Origin: Stromatinia cepivora
Taxonomy: Eukaryota; Ascomycota; Leotiomycetes; Helotiales; Sclerotiniaceae
Assembly (NCBI GenBank): GCA_014898415.1
Contig: RCTD01000025.1
Coordinates: forward strand, 620,001 to 684,000
Direction: 5' to 3'
Length of the DNA stretch: 64,000 nt
Shown: positions 47,601 to 61,356 of the stretch, in pieces
How positions within the stretch are numbered: position 1 is the stretch's first letter
Layout of the letters: each line of letters opens with the position of its first letter
Notes under the pieces: generated by a model
Told to the model about the DNA's origin: nothing
Seen by the model: the letters and a program-made list of their open reading frames with translations, nothing else
The model's database searches: none
Translations under genes and position numbers: made by a program

Positions 47601-49109
47601 TGAGTTTAGTGCTATTGTCTTTGAGACTGGTGACTTATGTAGTTCTTTTTTGACATCGAGCTCGGGAGGGTTGACTAAGTGGCGGAGAACATGTTTTACC
47701 TGGATACATGGAAATGCGAGATAGTATACAGCCAGCAATGAAAAACACAACAGAAGATTTGTTGTATCAAATGTTTCTGAATCATGTACTGAAAATCTCA
47801 CGGTTGTGAGAAATATATGTCGCGGAAAATCAGATAGAATCACAATTAATAACTCAAAATAGGTACAGACTCAAACTCTTCAAATTTGATTTTTCATCTC
47901 CCGATTCCCGATTCCCCATCCTCAGAGCTATAACGATATAGTATTTATATAATCATTATATATCCTTTACCATATAGTGTGAAATATGTAGATGTTTGCA
48001 GGTGCTTGTAGATGTTTATAGGAAGTATTTAGTATCAACCTTCGGCTAGATGTAGTGCCTAGCGAGAATCAGGTGCAAGATTTATATTTATATTTATATT
48101 TATAATGATAATGATAATAATGTGAACAAGGATAGGGGGTTATTGATGGGGGGTGGGAGGTGCATGATATATTATATATTATATATATTCATATATAAAT
48201 TAAGTTAAAGACGTAAGATCTTACTAAGTTTGGAGAGTGGTATAGGGAGGATCTAGGGATCTGGGTATGCATTGATAATGGATTGTAGGGTAAGTTCGAA
48301 GTTTGAAAGGGGGGTTGATTGTTTGATTTTTAAGTTTTTGGATTAGGATTGATTTTGAGATTTGGAAAGGGTTACGAAGGATTTACTTTATGTATAAAAT
48401 TGGGAATGGGAGTGGAAGTTGGATGGGTGATGGATTGTTTAAATTTTTGGGGTAGAAGGGATGGGTTTGGAGGAGAGGAAATGAGATGAGATTCAGCAGC
48501 TAGGTAGCTTTCGTATTCATTTAGGGTATCAATGGAAGGGGTGGGATCTTAATGAGATGGATGGATATTAAAGAGTTGGGATTATGGGATTATGGGAAGG
48601 AAGTCGGGGAGATTGAGTTATATGGTACTGGAACTGGATCTTCAAGGAAGTGTTTACATGCTTTTGTAAGTCTTACATATCATTGATCGTTATAAAAGCA
48701 CTATGTCAGTGTTACGGAAGTAACGAAACTGCGAAGCTCGTAGGATTCAAAGAAAATATGGCTCGAACCAGAGGCTCGCATGATAATACTGTTAAGCCAA
48801 TCCGTAGCCAGTTAGTTGTATTCATTACTATGAAACCAGTATATCAAATTAAAATCGTGAAGGGGAGTTTTAACTACGGTTTCTCATATTTTGAATAGAA
48901 ATTTCAGCGGTGCGCTGTGACTGCATTATTGGAATCATTGGCTCTAGGGAAGTAGACCTGGGATAAATCAAGTTGCGAAGACATCATCGCGCTACGCAAA
49001 AGTATTGACATGATATCTTTATTTTTTGAAGACTTTCCCGCGGAGAAATCAATAACTTCACTTATAAAGAAACCAAAATCATATTGTTAAAAGTAAAGGA
49101 TCCAGTCCA
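47601..49109. other. Intergenic stretch, simple AT repeats
   Basis: No gene is supported. 'tatatttatatttatattta' near 48085 and 'tatattatatattatatata' near 48170 are simple repeats. From about 48120 to 48640 the plus strand is G-rich and C-poor, as at 31.95-32.26 kb. Confidence 0.4.
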
Positions 49110-49400
49110 TGCAAGATTCACAGCCCCGGCGCCTCCTATACTGTTCATCTATGGCTTGCATTAACGAGTCTCTGTCAAAGACGGGTAGTACAGTTTTGGC
49201 TTGTCTCTTAAAAGCCAGAGTAACTTCCAAAAAGAAGCTCTTGGGGGTAAAGCTATCGGCTTTCCATCGCTCGCGAGCTCTGAATAGGGCGAAATTGGAA
49301 GTGCTTTAGGAAGGCCTGTCAATCTGTGGAGCATGGATGGCACCTTTGAATAGTTTACATCTAACATATCAAGGAGGGAAAGATTCCCCTAATTTTTGGT
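49110..49400 (-). pseudogene. Possible remnant of a fungal transcription-factor domain
   Basis: One minus-strand frame reads 'FALFRARERWKADSFTPKSF' and then 'AKTVLPVFDRDSLMQAIDEQ'. The 'LPVFDRDSLMQAIDEQYR' part resembles the start of the fungal-specific factor domain (PF04082-like: F-P-x-x-D-R-x-S-F). No zinc-cluster cysteines and no continuous frame are present. Adjacent minus-strand frames up to 49543 may be more of the same gene. Weak evidence. Confidence 0.3.
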
Positions 49401-50369
49401 GTTAGCTTTCTTTTCGAACAGTATCTTTGTGCCGTTGAGAGAAGCGTAAGCGGAGCTCTACCAGTGGAATATTTAGTCATTGCCACCATCCAAGGATCAA
49501 TGGGAAGAACGTTCATATCTTCTTTTCTTGGCTGGGAACGCAAATAATCGTTTTAAATGTCGTCAAAGAGAAAAGAAAGGACAGTAAAATTGAGGATTTC
49601 CTGGCCCGAATAAATGACTATGGTAAAAAATGGAGTTAATGAGTTTGTGGTATATGCAGTTTGGGAAACTGCATTTTCATGCTGGCTAGCCTGATATTCA
49701 AACCGTCAGAATTTTCAACTCTGCTTGTGCTAAATCATATTCCGAATAGATTTCTGAATATATGTAGAGTTTTCCTTTACGACATGAAATTCTACATTAG
49801 CAATGAGATTTAGTGCAGTTTGAACGTTCCGGAAGTAAACAAACATCACATCAGATCTTCCGTTTTTTGCATTGATCATAGACTTAGTGATTTATCTGGG
49901 AATCCCTCATGCGTGATTCTGCTGACATCGATATCTTAGATTGCTAGCAACCGCCTTAGAAAATCAAAAGATGTTCTCGTGAACAATGAAATAGTTTTGG
50001 GAGTTCAATATTAACGCCTTCTTGATTCGAAACATGTATAGAACGAAAGATATAAGTGCAATTAGGATATTGAAGAATGATATTATCAAAATTTTGTGAG
50101 TATTAGATACAATATTCAAAACCATTCTACACATTGACATCAAAGAGAGGGGAGGTACAAATAAGCTTTGTCATAACCGTGGAAACTTGATAAAAACGTG
50201 ACATAATAAAACGTGACCTGGTGATAATCTCGCGTCACTGGGGAAACGGGCAAGGAACGCATTTAACTGGTCGCTCAACCTCTTTCGTAACTTGTGTATG
50301 CAAAACTTCATTCACACCAAAACAAAACACATATTTGATTGTTCTCATCAAGAATTGAAGCATTCATCA
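49401..50369. other. Intergenic, no feature seen
   Basis: Ordinary composition, no family signals. It contains the promoter of the 50370 gene; 'cgtgacataataaaacgtga' (near 50198) repeats CGTGAC within 20 bases. Confidence 0.4.
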
Positions 50370-51275
50370 ATGATGCCTCCACGTGCCCGCAATCGTTCTA
50401 AATCTCAAAAGTGCCACCTCCTCGCACTTCCCCGCGAGATTCGAGACGAAATCCATCGATATGTACAATGGAGCCGGCGAAGTCATGAACCAGACGATGT
50501 CCTACCAGACAATACAGTTCGTCCCTTCGTCCAGCAAATTTTCTGGCAGGCCGAACGGCAGGAAGCAGGACATCCTGAAGCCCGGTTCCGACCAGACGAT
50601 GAAGACATACTTATACTTGGGCGAACCTGTGAACAACTTTACGATGAATCAAACCGGATTTTCTACGGCGAAAACACATTTATATTCTTCCATACGTGGA
50701 GTTTATACTGTTACCTCTATATGATCGGTCCAGAGAAGCGAGCATATATTCGACGAATCTTTTGCCGTTTTTCTGGGGATCAGAGGGCGGCAGCTTTTCA
50801 ATTGCTTGGCGAGTGTAAAGCGTTGAAACATCTTACAATAGAAGTTAGTGGGATGACAATGTATGGAAGTAGGCAGCCGCAAAAGGATCTCATGACCGCT
50901 AAAGGTGTTGGTGCATTGAGAAAAATAAGAGGGATGGAGAATTTGGTGATAGATGTGGTGGACTCCGTCAATTTGTACACAAAAAGTCACGAGCAATTCT
51001 CAGGAACACCACCCAAGCATTATTTCAAGTCGGAAGATGTTCAAGCATTTGAAAGGTTGTTGACGGAAGAGATGAATATGAAAGCGGAGGCACCAAAGCA
51101 GGTTCAAGACGGATCATCAAAAAAGAATCTGCAGTTAAAGCCAAAGTCCAAGAGCTCCAAACCTGCGAAGGTCTCGAAAACTCAAACCGTACGTTCTGGC
51201 AGGGTTAAAAAGTCGAGAATCTCATCCACGAAAGAAGTGACGAAAAAGGCAAAGGTTGATGGAAAGAGGAAATGA
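50370..51275 (+). CDS. LPREIR-domain protein (DUF7730/2EXR-like), basic tail
   Basis: A single exon. I take the ATG at 50370 (MMPPRARNRSK, 301 residues) because the domain follows directly; an in-frame ATG at 50298 would add 24 residues. The core shows 'LLALPREIRDEIHRYVQW', 'ILGRTCEQLYDESNRIFYGE' and 'NTFIFFHTW', the pattern of a widespread fungal domain of unknown function (DUF7730-like, related in layout to 2EXR). The last 80 residues are Lys/Ser-rich (KPKSKSSKPAKVSKTQ), suggesting a nuclear localisation signal or nucleic-acid contact. Its arrangement is distinct from the left-end 2EXR cluster. Confidence 0.72.
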   Translation: MMPPRARNRSKSQKCHLLALPREIRDEIHRYVQWSRRSHEPDDVLPDNTVRPFVQQIFWQAERQEAGHPEARFRPDDEDILILGRTCEQLYDESNRIFYGENTFIFFHTWSLYCYLYMIGPEKRAYIRRIFCRFSGDQRAAAFQLLGECKALKHLTIEVSGMTMYGSRQPQKDLMTAKGVGALRKIRGMENLVIDVVDSVNLYTKSHEQFSGTPPKHYFKSEDVQAFERLLTEEMNMKAEAPKQVQDGSSKKNLQLKPKSKSSKPAKVSKTQTVRSGRVKKSRISSTKEVTKKAKVDGKRK

Positions 51276-52189
51276 ATCTACTGCTGTGGCTTCTTGGACA
51301 GCAAGCATTGTTTCCGTATTTATTCTTGTTTTGCGAGGGAGAGGGGTGGGAGTGGGAGAGGCAGGAACAGAAGCAGAAACAAATACATCAAAACATAAAT
51401 CAAACCATCAATATAAATAAAACAGATAATCATACAAAACGTACCTAGGTAGGTAGCTAAAGATAACCTCCCATAACTCATTCCCAAAACAAAATAATAA
51501 AAAAATGCAAAAACAAATACAAAATCAATACCCAACCGTCCACCATCTAATCCCTCTCCCTCTCCCTCTCCCTCTCCACTCATACACCATGCACATCCAC
51601 AACCACCATCCTCGCCCTCATTATATACCAGAACACCCAACCTCAAGAAAGCTAAACACCTTGTCAAATCCACACCCATACGTGGTATTTTACTCATGAT
51701 GATATATTGTAGTCTTAACATTATGTTGACAGTTTGATACCTAGATATCTTTAGATACAAGATAAATACAAAATAAATGCAGAACGACTGCATGAATCCT
51801 AATTCCAAGATTCCCAACATGACAAAAGGCTCGCATATAAGAGTTTCCATTGCATCTCAATATCTCAATACGCATGCACGCACATACACATGCATTTTCA
51901 TCAAGCTAGGTAGGTATCTTATTCCCAATAACGCAATTTGTCAAATGTACGAATTTTCACTGGTAATCTTGGAAATTGAGTGATATGATATATCCTACCA
52001 GCATCTATCAAATTCATATTTATGGTTCATAGATCATTTTTGAGGGAAGATAGATATCCCCAGCACAAAGTTAAACTACAGAATAGCCCCAACGCCGCAA
52101 AATCTATGCCCCATTCCATTTTCCCATCATCATGCATGCAATGCGAAATTGAAATCATAGAAATCATATCTTCTAGTAGCTCAACTTCA
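51276..52189. other. Intergenic between convergent genes
   Basis: 3' ends of the 50370 gene and the methionine aminopeptidase gene face each other. A (CCCTCT)n pyrimidine run lies at 51553-51577. No coding signal. Confidence 0.45.
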
Positions 52190-53758
<1,569 letters not shown>

Positions 53759-54101
53759 GATGTATCACCTGACAAGACCTTTAGTCTTGTTTCCGATGGT
53801 ACAAATGTATTTAATTGACTTTTGTGTTAATAACAAAAGCCCAGCTGTGAGCAGAATAATAAATAATTCGATGGAAGTGAGAAATCTAACAATTGCTTAC
53901 CCCGCCAAGGCATGATGGGCTAACATCGGGATAAGATGTCTCGCTTAGTCATGTTTGTTTGTGGCTAATCCCTGTCAATGGCTGTGAGTCTATGCCGTCA
54001 CTGGGCTTTTTAGGCTTCATATGGCATATGGAAAGTTCTCATGGAAAGTTTTCTCAAACCATCATTCTCTCCCATATAATTCCCCAATTCAATCATGAGG
54101 A
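53759..54101. promoter_or_regulatory. Divergent promoter, MetAP2 / J-protein
   Basis: A 340-bp region between two divergent start codons. Compact enough to be a shared bidirectional promoter. No specific motif recognised. Confidence 0.4.
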
Positions 54102-54991
54102 ATGCCACTCCGTCTTTGCCCCTCTACTTTTGTCATCGCACGGATTCCATGGATTCGAACACAGCAATTTACTTTCCATAGCACTGCTATTTACAGAGAT
54201 TCCGCTCAAAACCACTACCAGATTTTGCAAGTCGCCCCGAATGCTACACCGGCCGAGATCAAAAAGTACGATCCCCTCCTCCTTCATTAATTTCCAATTG
54301 ACCCCCATATACTGATTTAAACCCATTAAGATCCTTCTACGCTCTCAGTAAACTCCATCATCCCGATCATAACCCCTCCGACCCCTCCGCATCAAAACGC
54401 TTCGTAAAAATATCCGAAGCATGGGCTATCCTCGGCACTCCAGCCAAACGTCAAGCCTATGATCGAGAACACCAATTAAATTCTCATACACAGGGTCACG
54501 CGCATGGAACTGCTCATCGTCATCCACAAGGTTCCTATTCATCTAGCGGCCCAGCAGGTGGTAGGCCCGCTAGCGGTTTGAGTAGACGACGGACACAGTT
54601 CCGAGGACCGCCACCTAGTTTTTATAGAAGTGGAGGATGGGGAGAGCATAGTGCGAAGAGGAGAGCTGCGCAGGACAATGGTGCGCCAGGAGCAGAGGCT
54701 CCGCCAAATACAGAGATGGGTGGTGGGATGGGGACGGGTCAGATGCCATGGGGCCGAGAAGGGGATATTCCTCACTTTGATAAAAGAGCACACATGCAAA
54801 CACATGACAATGTGGATAGAAGGAGGCGACGTCGGATGAGTGAGCATTTCATACCAGCCGACAGGGAAAGGAGCACTTTCGCCAATTTCGTCATTCTTAG
54901 CGCAGTCATATCTTTAAGTGTCGCTATACCATCGTATATATACGAAAGGATAACAAGTGCAGGAAGACCAAAAAAGAAACCAGGCGCATAA
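54102..54991 (+). CDS. Mitochondrial-type J-domain protein, C-terminal membrane anchor
   Basis: Exon 1 is 54102-54265 and exon 2 is 54331-54991; the 65-nt intron is phase 2; 274 residues. The N-terminus (MPLRLCPSTFVIARIPWIRT) lacks acidic residues and looks like a mitochondrial presequence. The J domain spans about 38-100: 'NHYQILQVAPNATPAEIKK' then, over the intron, 'SFYALSKLHHPDHNPSD' with the HPD triad needed to stimulate Hsp70 ATPase, and 'RFVKISEAWAILG'. A Gly/Pro/Arg-rich linker follows, then one hydrophobic helix 'FVILSAVISLSVAIPSYIY' near the C-terminus and a basic end. Probably an Hsp70 cochaperone of an organelle membrane; the exact partner is unknown. Coordinates of the first bases are uncertain by one base. 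Confidence 0.85.
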
Positions 54992-55177
54992 TATTGGCAC
55001 AAAAATATAGACCATAGAATTATTATCTGTCCTTTAAGAACTCTTTTCGGTCATTTATATTACAGACAGTCACCCCGCTGCAATGCTGTACTGTGTGTGC
55101 CACAGAAAACGATATCAGAATTACACCTCTATTCTACTATTGGTACGGGTAATTCCCAAATCTCGAACAATCCTGCT

Positions 55178-56334
55178 CTATGACTCGAATGTGAAGCTTG
55201 TGCCAATCTTGTGGGTAGCTTGGTCAAGCTTTTGGGTATCAAAGGAGGCACCAAGACCAAGGGTGGCACCAGGTCTGAGAACAACGTTGTAGGCAACAGC
55301 GGCAACACCACGGTCGTTGATCTTGACCTATAATTTCTTTGCGTCAGTAAAAGTTTGGCGGGGTAAATATGCACAAATTACTTACCTTGGCGAAGGAGAG
55401 TGGGTCAAGTCTGTACTTGCTAGCAACCTCGAGACCGACAGAGTTAGTGTTCTTGGAGTCCCAAGTAGCCTTAGCACCAGCCTCAACTTGAGTGTTGACC
55501 TTGTGGTAGTATGAAGCGGAGAAAACGCTCAAGTTATCAGCGGCAGTGATGGCAGCACTGTAAGTGGGGGCACTGTAACCAACAGCGGCGGAGTAGCTGG
55601 TGATAGCTGCCTTTTGGACATCATAACCAGCGGTAGCACCAGCCAAGAAACCATCTTGTCCGATAACAGCGTCAACGGTGGCAGTTGGACCCTTGAGGAG
55701 ATCGAAGAATGCGCGTCCGTGGAAGTTTGGTTGCTTGAAGTGAAGGTTGACCTTGGCGCCCTTCTTCTGGGTGGTAGGAGCAAAAGAACCGAGAATCTCA
55801 GCCTTGAGACCCTTGGCAATGGTGTCGTTGATCTCAATTTTGGTGTCGAGAGCGTTGAGGGTGTTCCATGTTTGGGTAAGAGTCAAGCCTGTACCATCGG
55901 TATACTGGATTAGTAACTGTGCACAACCGGGCTGTCTAATAACGACAAAACCATATGGACTATGAAAAGGGAAATGTTGTAAAATAAATTGCTCAAAATA
56001 TATACCAGTTGGCTTGTCTGTGAATTTGGCCTCCAACTGCACACAAAAACTGTCCATCAGCGTTTGTCAAAAATCAATTCTTTCCCATTATATTCGTACC
56101 AGACCACTTGTGGCATTATCGTGGGTGCTCTTTCCAGTCACTTTGAATGCGACATTATTTGGGGTATTCGACTTAACCTCGAGTGCGGCAGCAGTGAGGT
56201 GGTAGAAATCTTTGTTGAGCAACTGATCAATTAACATTGAGATTAGCTTCAAATATTTTGTAAACATGCGCAAGTTGGAGGAATCTTACATCGTTGGACG
56301 CCTTGGCGATATCAGTGAATGCTGGGACAGACAT
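55178..56334 (-). CDS. POR1: Mitochondrial outer-membrane porin (VDAC)
   Basis: Five exons: 56334-56290, 56222-56100, 56036-56006, 55888-55386 and 55327-55178; 283 residues, exactly the family norm. All introns are GT-AG (67, 63, 117 and 58 nt). The start 'MSVPAFTDIAKASND' forms the N-terminal helix, 'LLNKDFYHLTAAALEVK' begins the barrel, and 'EAKFTDKPTGLTLTQTWNT' is a strong VDAC signature; exon 3 of only 31 nt supplies its first half. 'GATLGLGASFDTQKLDQATH' and the terminal 'KIGTSFTFES' are the last strands. The protein forms the metabolite channel of the outer membrane. It is tail-to-tail with the J-protein gene, 186 bp apart. Confidence 0.96.
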
Positions 56335-57207
56335 GATTGTAGAATTGGATGAGCTGAATTGATTGAGGTTTTGAGAAGAAATTTGAGAAGTTGTACAAGT
56401 ACGAAGTGAGGATGAAGGTGTGAGGACGTGGATTTTTTGTTCCTAAAGAATTTCGAATCGTGAGGAATCAAGCGGCAGAAGTCGGACATAGAACGTGCAT
56501 TTACTATTGGCCAAAATGCTCATGTGTCTCCTTCCATATGTGACCCCCTGTAATCAACAACCACCCCATCTTACCTACCTTGTATGCAATACCTTCGACA
56601 AAATGTTGGAATCTTACCCATTAACAACGCAATTTCATGTGCCTCTTGTCGAATCAAAATTACCATTTTTCATAAGTTTAAGTGACATCAATACTCGAGT
56701 ATTCCATCTTGGAATGAACTTATAATAAGATAATCCGGGATGACATTATTTGTTTGCATGCACGAGATCATATCATTTCGCAACCTCTTACCGGCATTTG
56801 GGAAACCAATGTTGGAGTGTTTACAAGATCAATTCGCGCTGTTTCTCACTGGCATCGAATTAACTAATTCTGAAAGTTTGCAAGATCAATTCGCGGCTTG
56901 TCGCTGGCATGAGAAGGAATCTTGAGTAATGCTTCATTGATACTAAAGAGAACCAAGCCAATGTCAAGCCATAACAACAGATTAATGACCTCAAGCACAG
57001 ACGCCGACCGTTAAAGGATAAGATGAATTTCATGGGAATCTACCATCTCTTTATCAATAGTTTCATCCTTCTATCTAACTCATCAATCATTTTGTTTAGC
57101 GGCAGCCCAGGTCTGGAATCCGAAAGATCCTCGATAAATAAGTGGTCATGAATTTTTCAACCTTCCAATAGATACGACATTCTGAGAAGCAAATCTTCAC
57201 ATTACAA
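56335..57207. other. Intergenic upstream of porin, downstream of asparagine synthetase
   Basis: No gene is supported. A local direct repeat is visible: 'caagatcaattcgc' occurs at 56824 and 56881, with similar surroundings ('ggcat', 'aactaatt'). Confidence 0.5.
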
Positions 57208-59366
57208 TTACTCGTCATACTTTTCGTTGTGAATGGCAATAGCTCTTCCGCTGGGGTCGGTCTGTTTAGACCAAGTTGGAGTCCATCGCATAACACTCTC
57301 TGCACAAGATGGTGGGAAGTGTTCATCGAACATTGTTCGGTACCAGTAACTATTTCTTCTGTCAGTATTTCAAATTACAATATTAGAATTGAAAACTCAC
57401 GCTTCCTTGGTATCTGGAATGTCAGAACCCCATTCCGGTTTGGGGTTCTTCATCATCTCATCGGTAACGTGAAGCTCTGCGTTATCCTTGAGAGCATCGA
57501 TCCATCCGTAACCGACACCATCACTGAATTGCTCCTTTTGTCTGTAAAGAATGTGTTTTGGGAGGTATGGTTTCTCGTTTGGATCATCTGATGTGTCAAA
57601 AGCCTTTCGGAGAATATATTTCTCAAGACGATCCTTGGTGATCATCTTCTCTTGTGGGTCGATGTTCATAGATACTTCTAGGAATTCCTTGTCAAGGAAA
57701 GGAACACGAGCCTCCAATCCCCAAGCGGAGGTCGATTTGTTGGCTCTCAAGCAATCAGACAAATGTAAGTTCTTGATTCTGCGGACAGTTTCTTCGTGGA
57801 GAGCAGCCTTATCTGGTGCAGCGTGGAAGTAAAGGTAACCTCCGAAGATCTCGTCACTGCCTTCTCCACTCAATACCATCTTGACACCCATAGCCTTGAT
57901 CTTTCTCGATAGAAGGAACATAGGAGTGGATGCACGAATGGTCGTTACATCATAGGTTTCCAAGTGGAAAATAACATCAGAGAGTGCGTTCAAACCATCA
58001 TCAATGGTGAAAGTCATATCATGATGCTTAGTACCAAGGAACTTAGCAACTTCTTTAGCAGCCTTGGTATCAGGAGAGTTTGGTAGACCAATGGAGAAGG
58101 AGTTAAGTTGAGGAAGATAAGTGAGAGTCGACAATTTGTTCTCGTCATCAATACCAACAAGTCCTTCCCCTTGGTCCTCGTTCGCAGTTGGTGTCGCGGT
58201 TCCATTTCCGTTCTCAATTGCAGCTAGCGCAGCAGCTTTCAGGCGCAGAGACTCTCTTTGAGCGATGGCAGCAACCAAACTCGAGTCAAGGCCTCCAGAC
58301 AACAAAACTCCGTAAGGGACTTCGGCCATGAGACGCTTACGAACAGACATCTCGAGTGTTTCTCTTAAAAGTTTATAATCAATGGGGGTTGATGGGACGT
58401 TGGTAGGGTCCCACCAAGATGGCTCGAAATATCTGGTTGTCTTGTCGGTTTTCGAGTCATAGATGTGGCCTGGGGGAAAAGCAATGATTTTGTCGCAAAC
58501 AGGGTGTAAACATTTCAACTCGGAAGCGAAGTATACAGCTCCTGGTGTTTTGCTCGACCATCCCTGGTAAAAACTGGTAATACCAATTGGGTCGCGTGCG
58601 GCAATTGTGCGATCTTGCTTCTTGTCGTATAAAACAAACGAGAACATTCCGTCCAAATGTTTTGGCGCATCGATATCATATTCCATATACTAACAAATAT
58701 TCAGTCACGGTTCCAAACTTTTCCTTTCGAATTCCTCACCAGTGGTATTATGACTTCACAATCGGAATGTGTCTTGAAGTGGTATTGGTTCTTGAGTCCT
58801 TTACGGATGAGTCTGTGGTTATAAATTTCGCCATTGACCGCGAGCACAAGAGTGTCGTCTGCGTTGGTAATTGGTTGCGCTCCACTGTCTAATCTATTGT
58901 GAGTTCATGAATTTGGATCCAGATTTCAACGGTGAGAACTTACCAACACCCACGATACTCAAACGCTCATGCGCAAGAACTGCAGTCGATCGATCAGCCA
59001 AATCCCCTTTAAGAGCAATTACCCAAGGCTCAACCTACTTGTGTTGTTGGAGATAACGTTTCCACCTAAGTATCATCAGTCTTAGTCCAAATATCCCTTT
59101 CCACAAAGGTGACTCACTCCAATCTGGTCCACGATGACGAACTCTACATTTTACAATCAGTTCTCTGTTGCCAATTCCTCTCTTTACACCGCATTACTCA
59201 CTGCTTCGCCATTCGCAAGGCCGTAGGCTTAAAAGCCTTAATATCTGGGTGACTATACAATTGTCAATTCTCATAATCCATAATCGCGGGGCCCCCACTA
59301 TCATAAGAAATTTATTCCCAATTGTAGAGACTGTACATACCAATGACAAGCAAAAATACCACACAT
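57208..59366 (-). CDS. ASN2: Asparagine synthetase, glutamine-hydrolysing
   Basis: Eight exons: 59366-59341, 59252-59202, 59143-59118, 59065-59039, 58979-58944, 58888-58740, 58689-57401 and 57349-57208; 581 residues. Introns are 50-88 nt; exons 1-5 are tiny (26-51 nt). The start '[20 protein letters not shown]' gives Cys2, the glutaminase nucleophile; '[17 protein letters not shown]' and '[20 protein letters not shown]' follow. The synthetase domain has '[17 protein letters not shown]' (the pyrophosphate loop) and '[19 protein letters not shown]'. It converts aspartate, glutamine and ATP to asparagine. A Gly/Asn/Thr-rich insertion near residue 270 ([15 protein letters not shown]) is typical of fungal copies. 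Exon 6 uses the second of two close AGs (58889), the only one in frame. Confidence 0.95.
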
Positions 59367-60169
59367 CTTGAATTCGTATATGTAAATCCCTTTGATGTAA
59401 AAGATAGGTTTCTTGTCAAGAAGAGAAAGGAAGTTTTGTAGCAGAAGAAAGGGCAGTGAGTAATAGTTTCAATATCAATAATTTTATGGTATGTGCATAC
59501 TCCTTGGCTCCAAATTACAAAAATTACCTTAGCTCAAGGGCCGATAGTCGGATGTAGGCTGTGGCACCGATTCATTGGGGGAAGGGTGAGTGCGCAAAGT
59601 GGCTTGAGTCCTGTTTTACTGATAGTGATCCAGAGGAGCCAATAAAATTGTAGCATTTTTCAATGCTCAATTGCTTTTTTGGCTGGTGAGTAACAGCTGT
59701 ATGTCGAGGTTCTGTAATATTGTGATATCTTTTGTTTTTGGATTGCATGCTTGGCGAAAGCATACTGGGTATTCATCGGTTGATTGTGGAGGTGTTTCTT
59801 GCAGCTTTCTTAAGTACTGGTTCTTAAGTACTGGGTATAGACCGCTCACATAGCTCCCTTCACAAGATGACTCAAAAATGTGGAAAAGGAGGTCAGGTCA
59901 TAATATGACAAAACGCATTGTGTCAATTGCAAAGATCATTCCTTTCATTTTCTTCATATGTCCCATTGAATAGGTACTGTAACTCATCTAGGGTACTCAG
60001 TAATTCTTTGACCAAACGGCTGCATCAAAAGTAAAGTCTTTCCTCTGCTTGCTACGCCCATATTGATATCCCCTTATGATTTAAAATATTATGTGCCCAA
60101 TCAACGCCAATACTTCCCACCGAATAAAACCATCCCCCTTACTATCTCAAATGCAATCACTTTGCTTCC
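59367..60169. other. Intergenic between ASN2 and UBC9
   Basis: It contains the ASN2 promoter (minus strand) and the UBC9 3' end. A direct repeat 'cttaagtactgg' lies at 59809 and 59823. No Gcn4-type TGACTCA site was seen by eye close to the ASN2 start; 'gagtaatagtttc' is nearest in look. Confidence 0.4.
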
Positions 60170-60810
60170 TTAAGGAGCAGGGTTGTCTTTTACAATGCGC
60201 TTGATCTTGTGCTCGTAGGCGGTCTTGTCCTTCTTGAAGAGATTGTAGGCGTCGGCTTGGGCGGGAGAATCGGGATTTGGGGTATCGAGGAGTTCTTGGA
60301 TGCCGAGGAGGATCTGCTTGATGGTAATGGCAGGTTTCCAACCCTCTTCTTCGTTGAGGATTGAGAGGCAGACTGTGCCAGAGGGGTAGACGTTGGGGTG
60401 GAAGAGAGGTGGTGTGAATTTGCCTGGTTGTTTGTTAGTTCTAGACTGAATTTTGAGTGTTAGAGCAAGATTGCATACACTTTGGAGGTTTGGTTGGGTA
60501 TTCTGCAAATTCTATATTAGCGCAAATACACAACAACATACTGTGGGTAAAAGTACATACCATCCGGGAAGATAACGTTCAGTTTAAAGAGACCACCCTC
60601 CCATAATGTGCCGGTCTTGCCTGGAACGCCGCAGTCCCAAATCTTCATATCAATAGTGTTCGTAGCGGGGTTGCGAATAGGCTTTGCAGAAAATCCAAAC
60701 GGATGATCCTTTCGCCATTGCTTGCTATAAATCCCATTAGTACCTGTCCTCACTCCAAGCTGTGCAAAACCGTACCGTTCCTCCGCAAGGCGATTAAGAC
60801 AGAGCGTCAT
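60170..60810 (-). CDS. UBC9: SUMO-conjugating enzyme Ubc9
   Basis: Four exons: 60810-60776, 60724-60561, 60502-60479 and 60423-60170; 158 residues, the standard length. Introns are 51, 58 and 55 nt. '[20 protein letters not shown]' opens the E2 fold; '[20 protein letters not shown]' and '[17 protein letters not shown]' follow, the latter across the two middle introns. '[20 protein letters not shown]' holds the catalytic cysteine. The end '[16 protein letters not shown]' matches Ubc9 rather than ubiquitin E2s. It transfers SUMO from the Uba2/Aos1 E1 to target lysines, mainly in the nucleus. Divergent from PEX19 with a 546-bp shared upstream region. Confidence 0.96.
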
Positions 60811-61356
60811 ATTGAAAATGAGGCTGAATTATTTCACAAATGCGCAATTCAGATTTGGAGAGGTATTTGATTTGTTGAACGTAAGGCTTCGAAGCGCGAA
60901 AATAAATGCAGTTTTTGTACTTCTACCAGTTGCAGAAGGACAAGTTGCTATGGAAAGATTTGGTGGTTGCTACGAGGCTCGCGATTCGTGAATGTATATC
61001 AAGCGTCGCGACAAGGCAAAAGAAAGAAGCACAATTCACTAGCTTGGGTAACCTTACCCCCCTTGTCAACAATGCCCGATGTGAGAATGTGACAGCCTCG
61101 GCCTAACACCTTTCTTGTCCTGTGATCTTATACCCAAATACACGTCGCAAGAATTTTTCAAATCCCAAATCCAATTATTAAAGTTTGAAGTCATCGTGGA
61201 AGTTCGAGTTATCCGGACAATACCATTTCCGGCGCAAATCATACATACCCCGCACTTTCGAGACACTGGCCGTATTCCTTCCCGGCTTGCAGAAAGAATA
61301 CCCACCTTTGAAGATCCCAGCAGAAGGTTGTTGGAGCTTCCTCTAAGATATCAACC
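60811..61356. promoter_or_regulatory. Divergent promoter UBC9 / PEX19
   Basis: The two start codons face away from this 546-bp region. Frames within it show no family signal. 'tttcaaatcccaaatccaat' near 61157 contains a CCAAT box on the plus strand. Confidence 0.4.

Noticed and set aside
57397..58686. Asparagine synthetase as one exon starting at MEYDID
   Set aside because: It would miss the N-terminal Cys2 glutaminase site; seven upstream and downstream exons join with correct phases.
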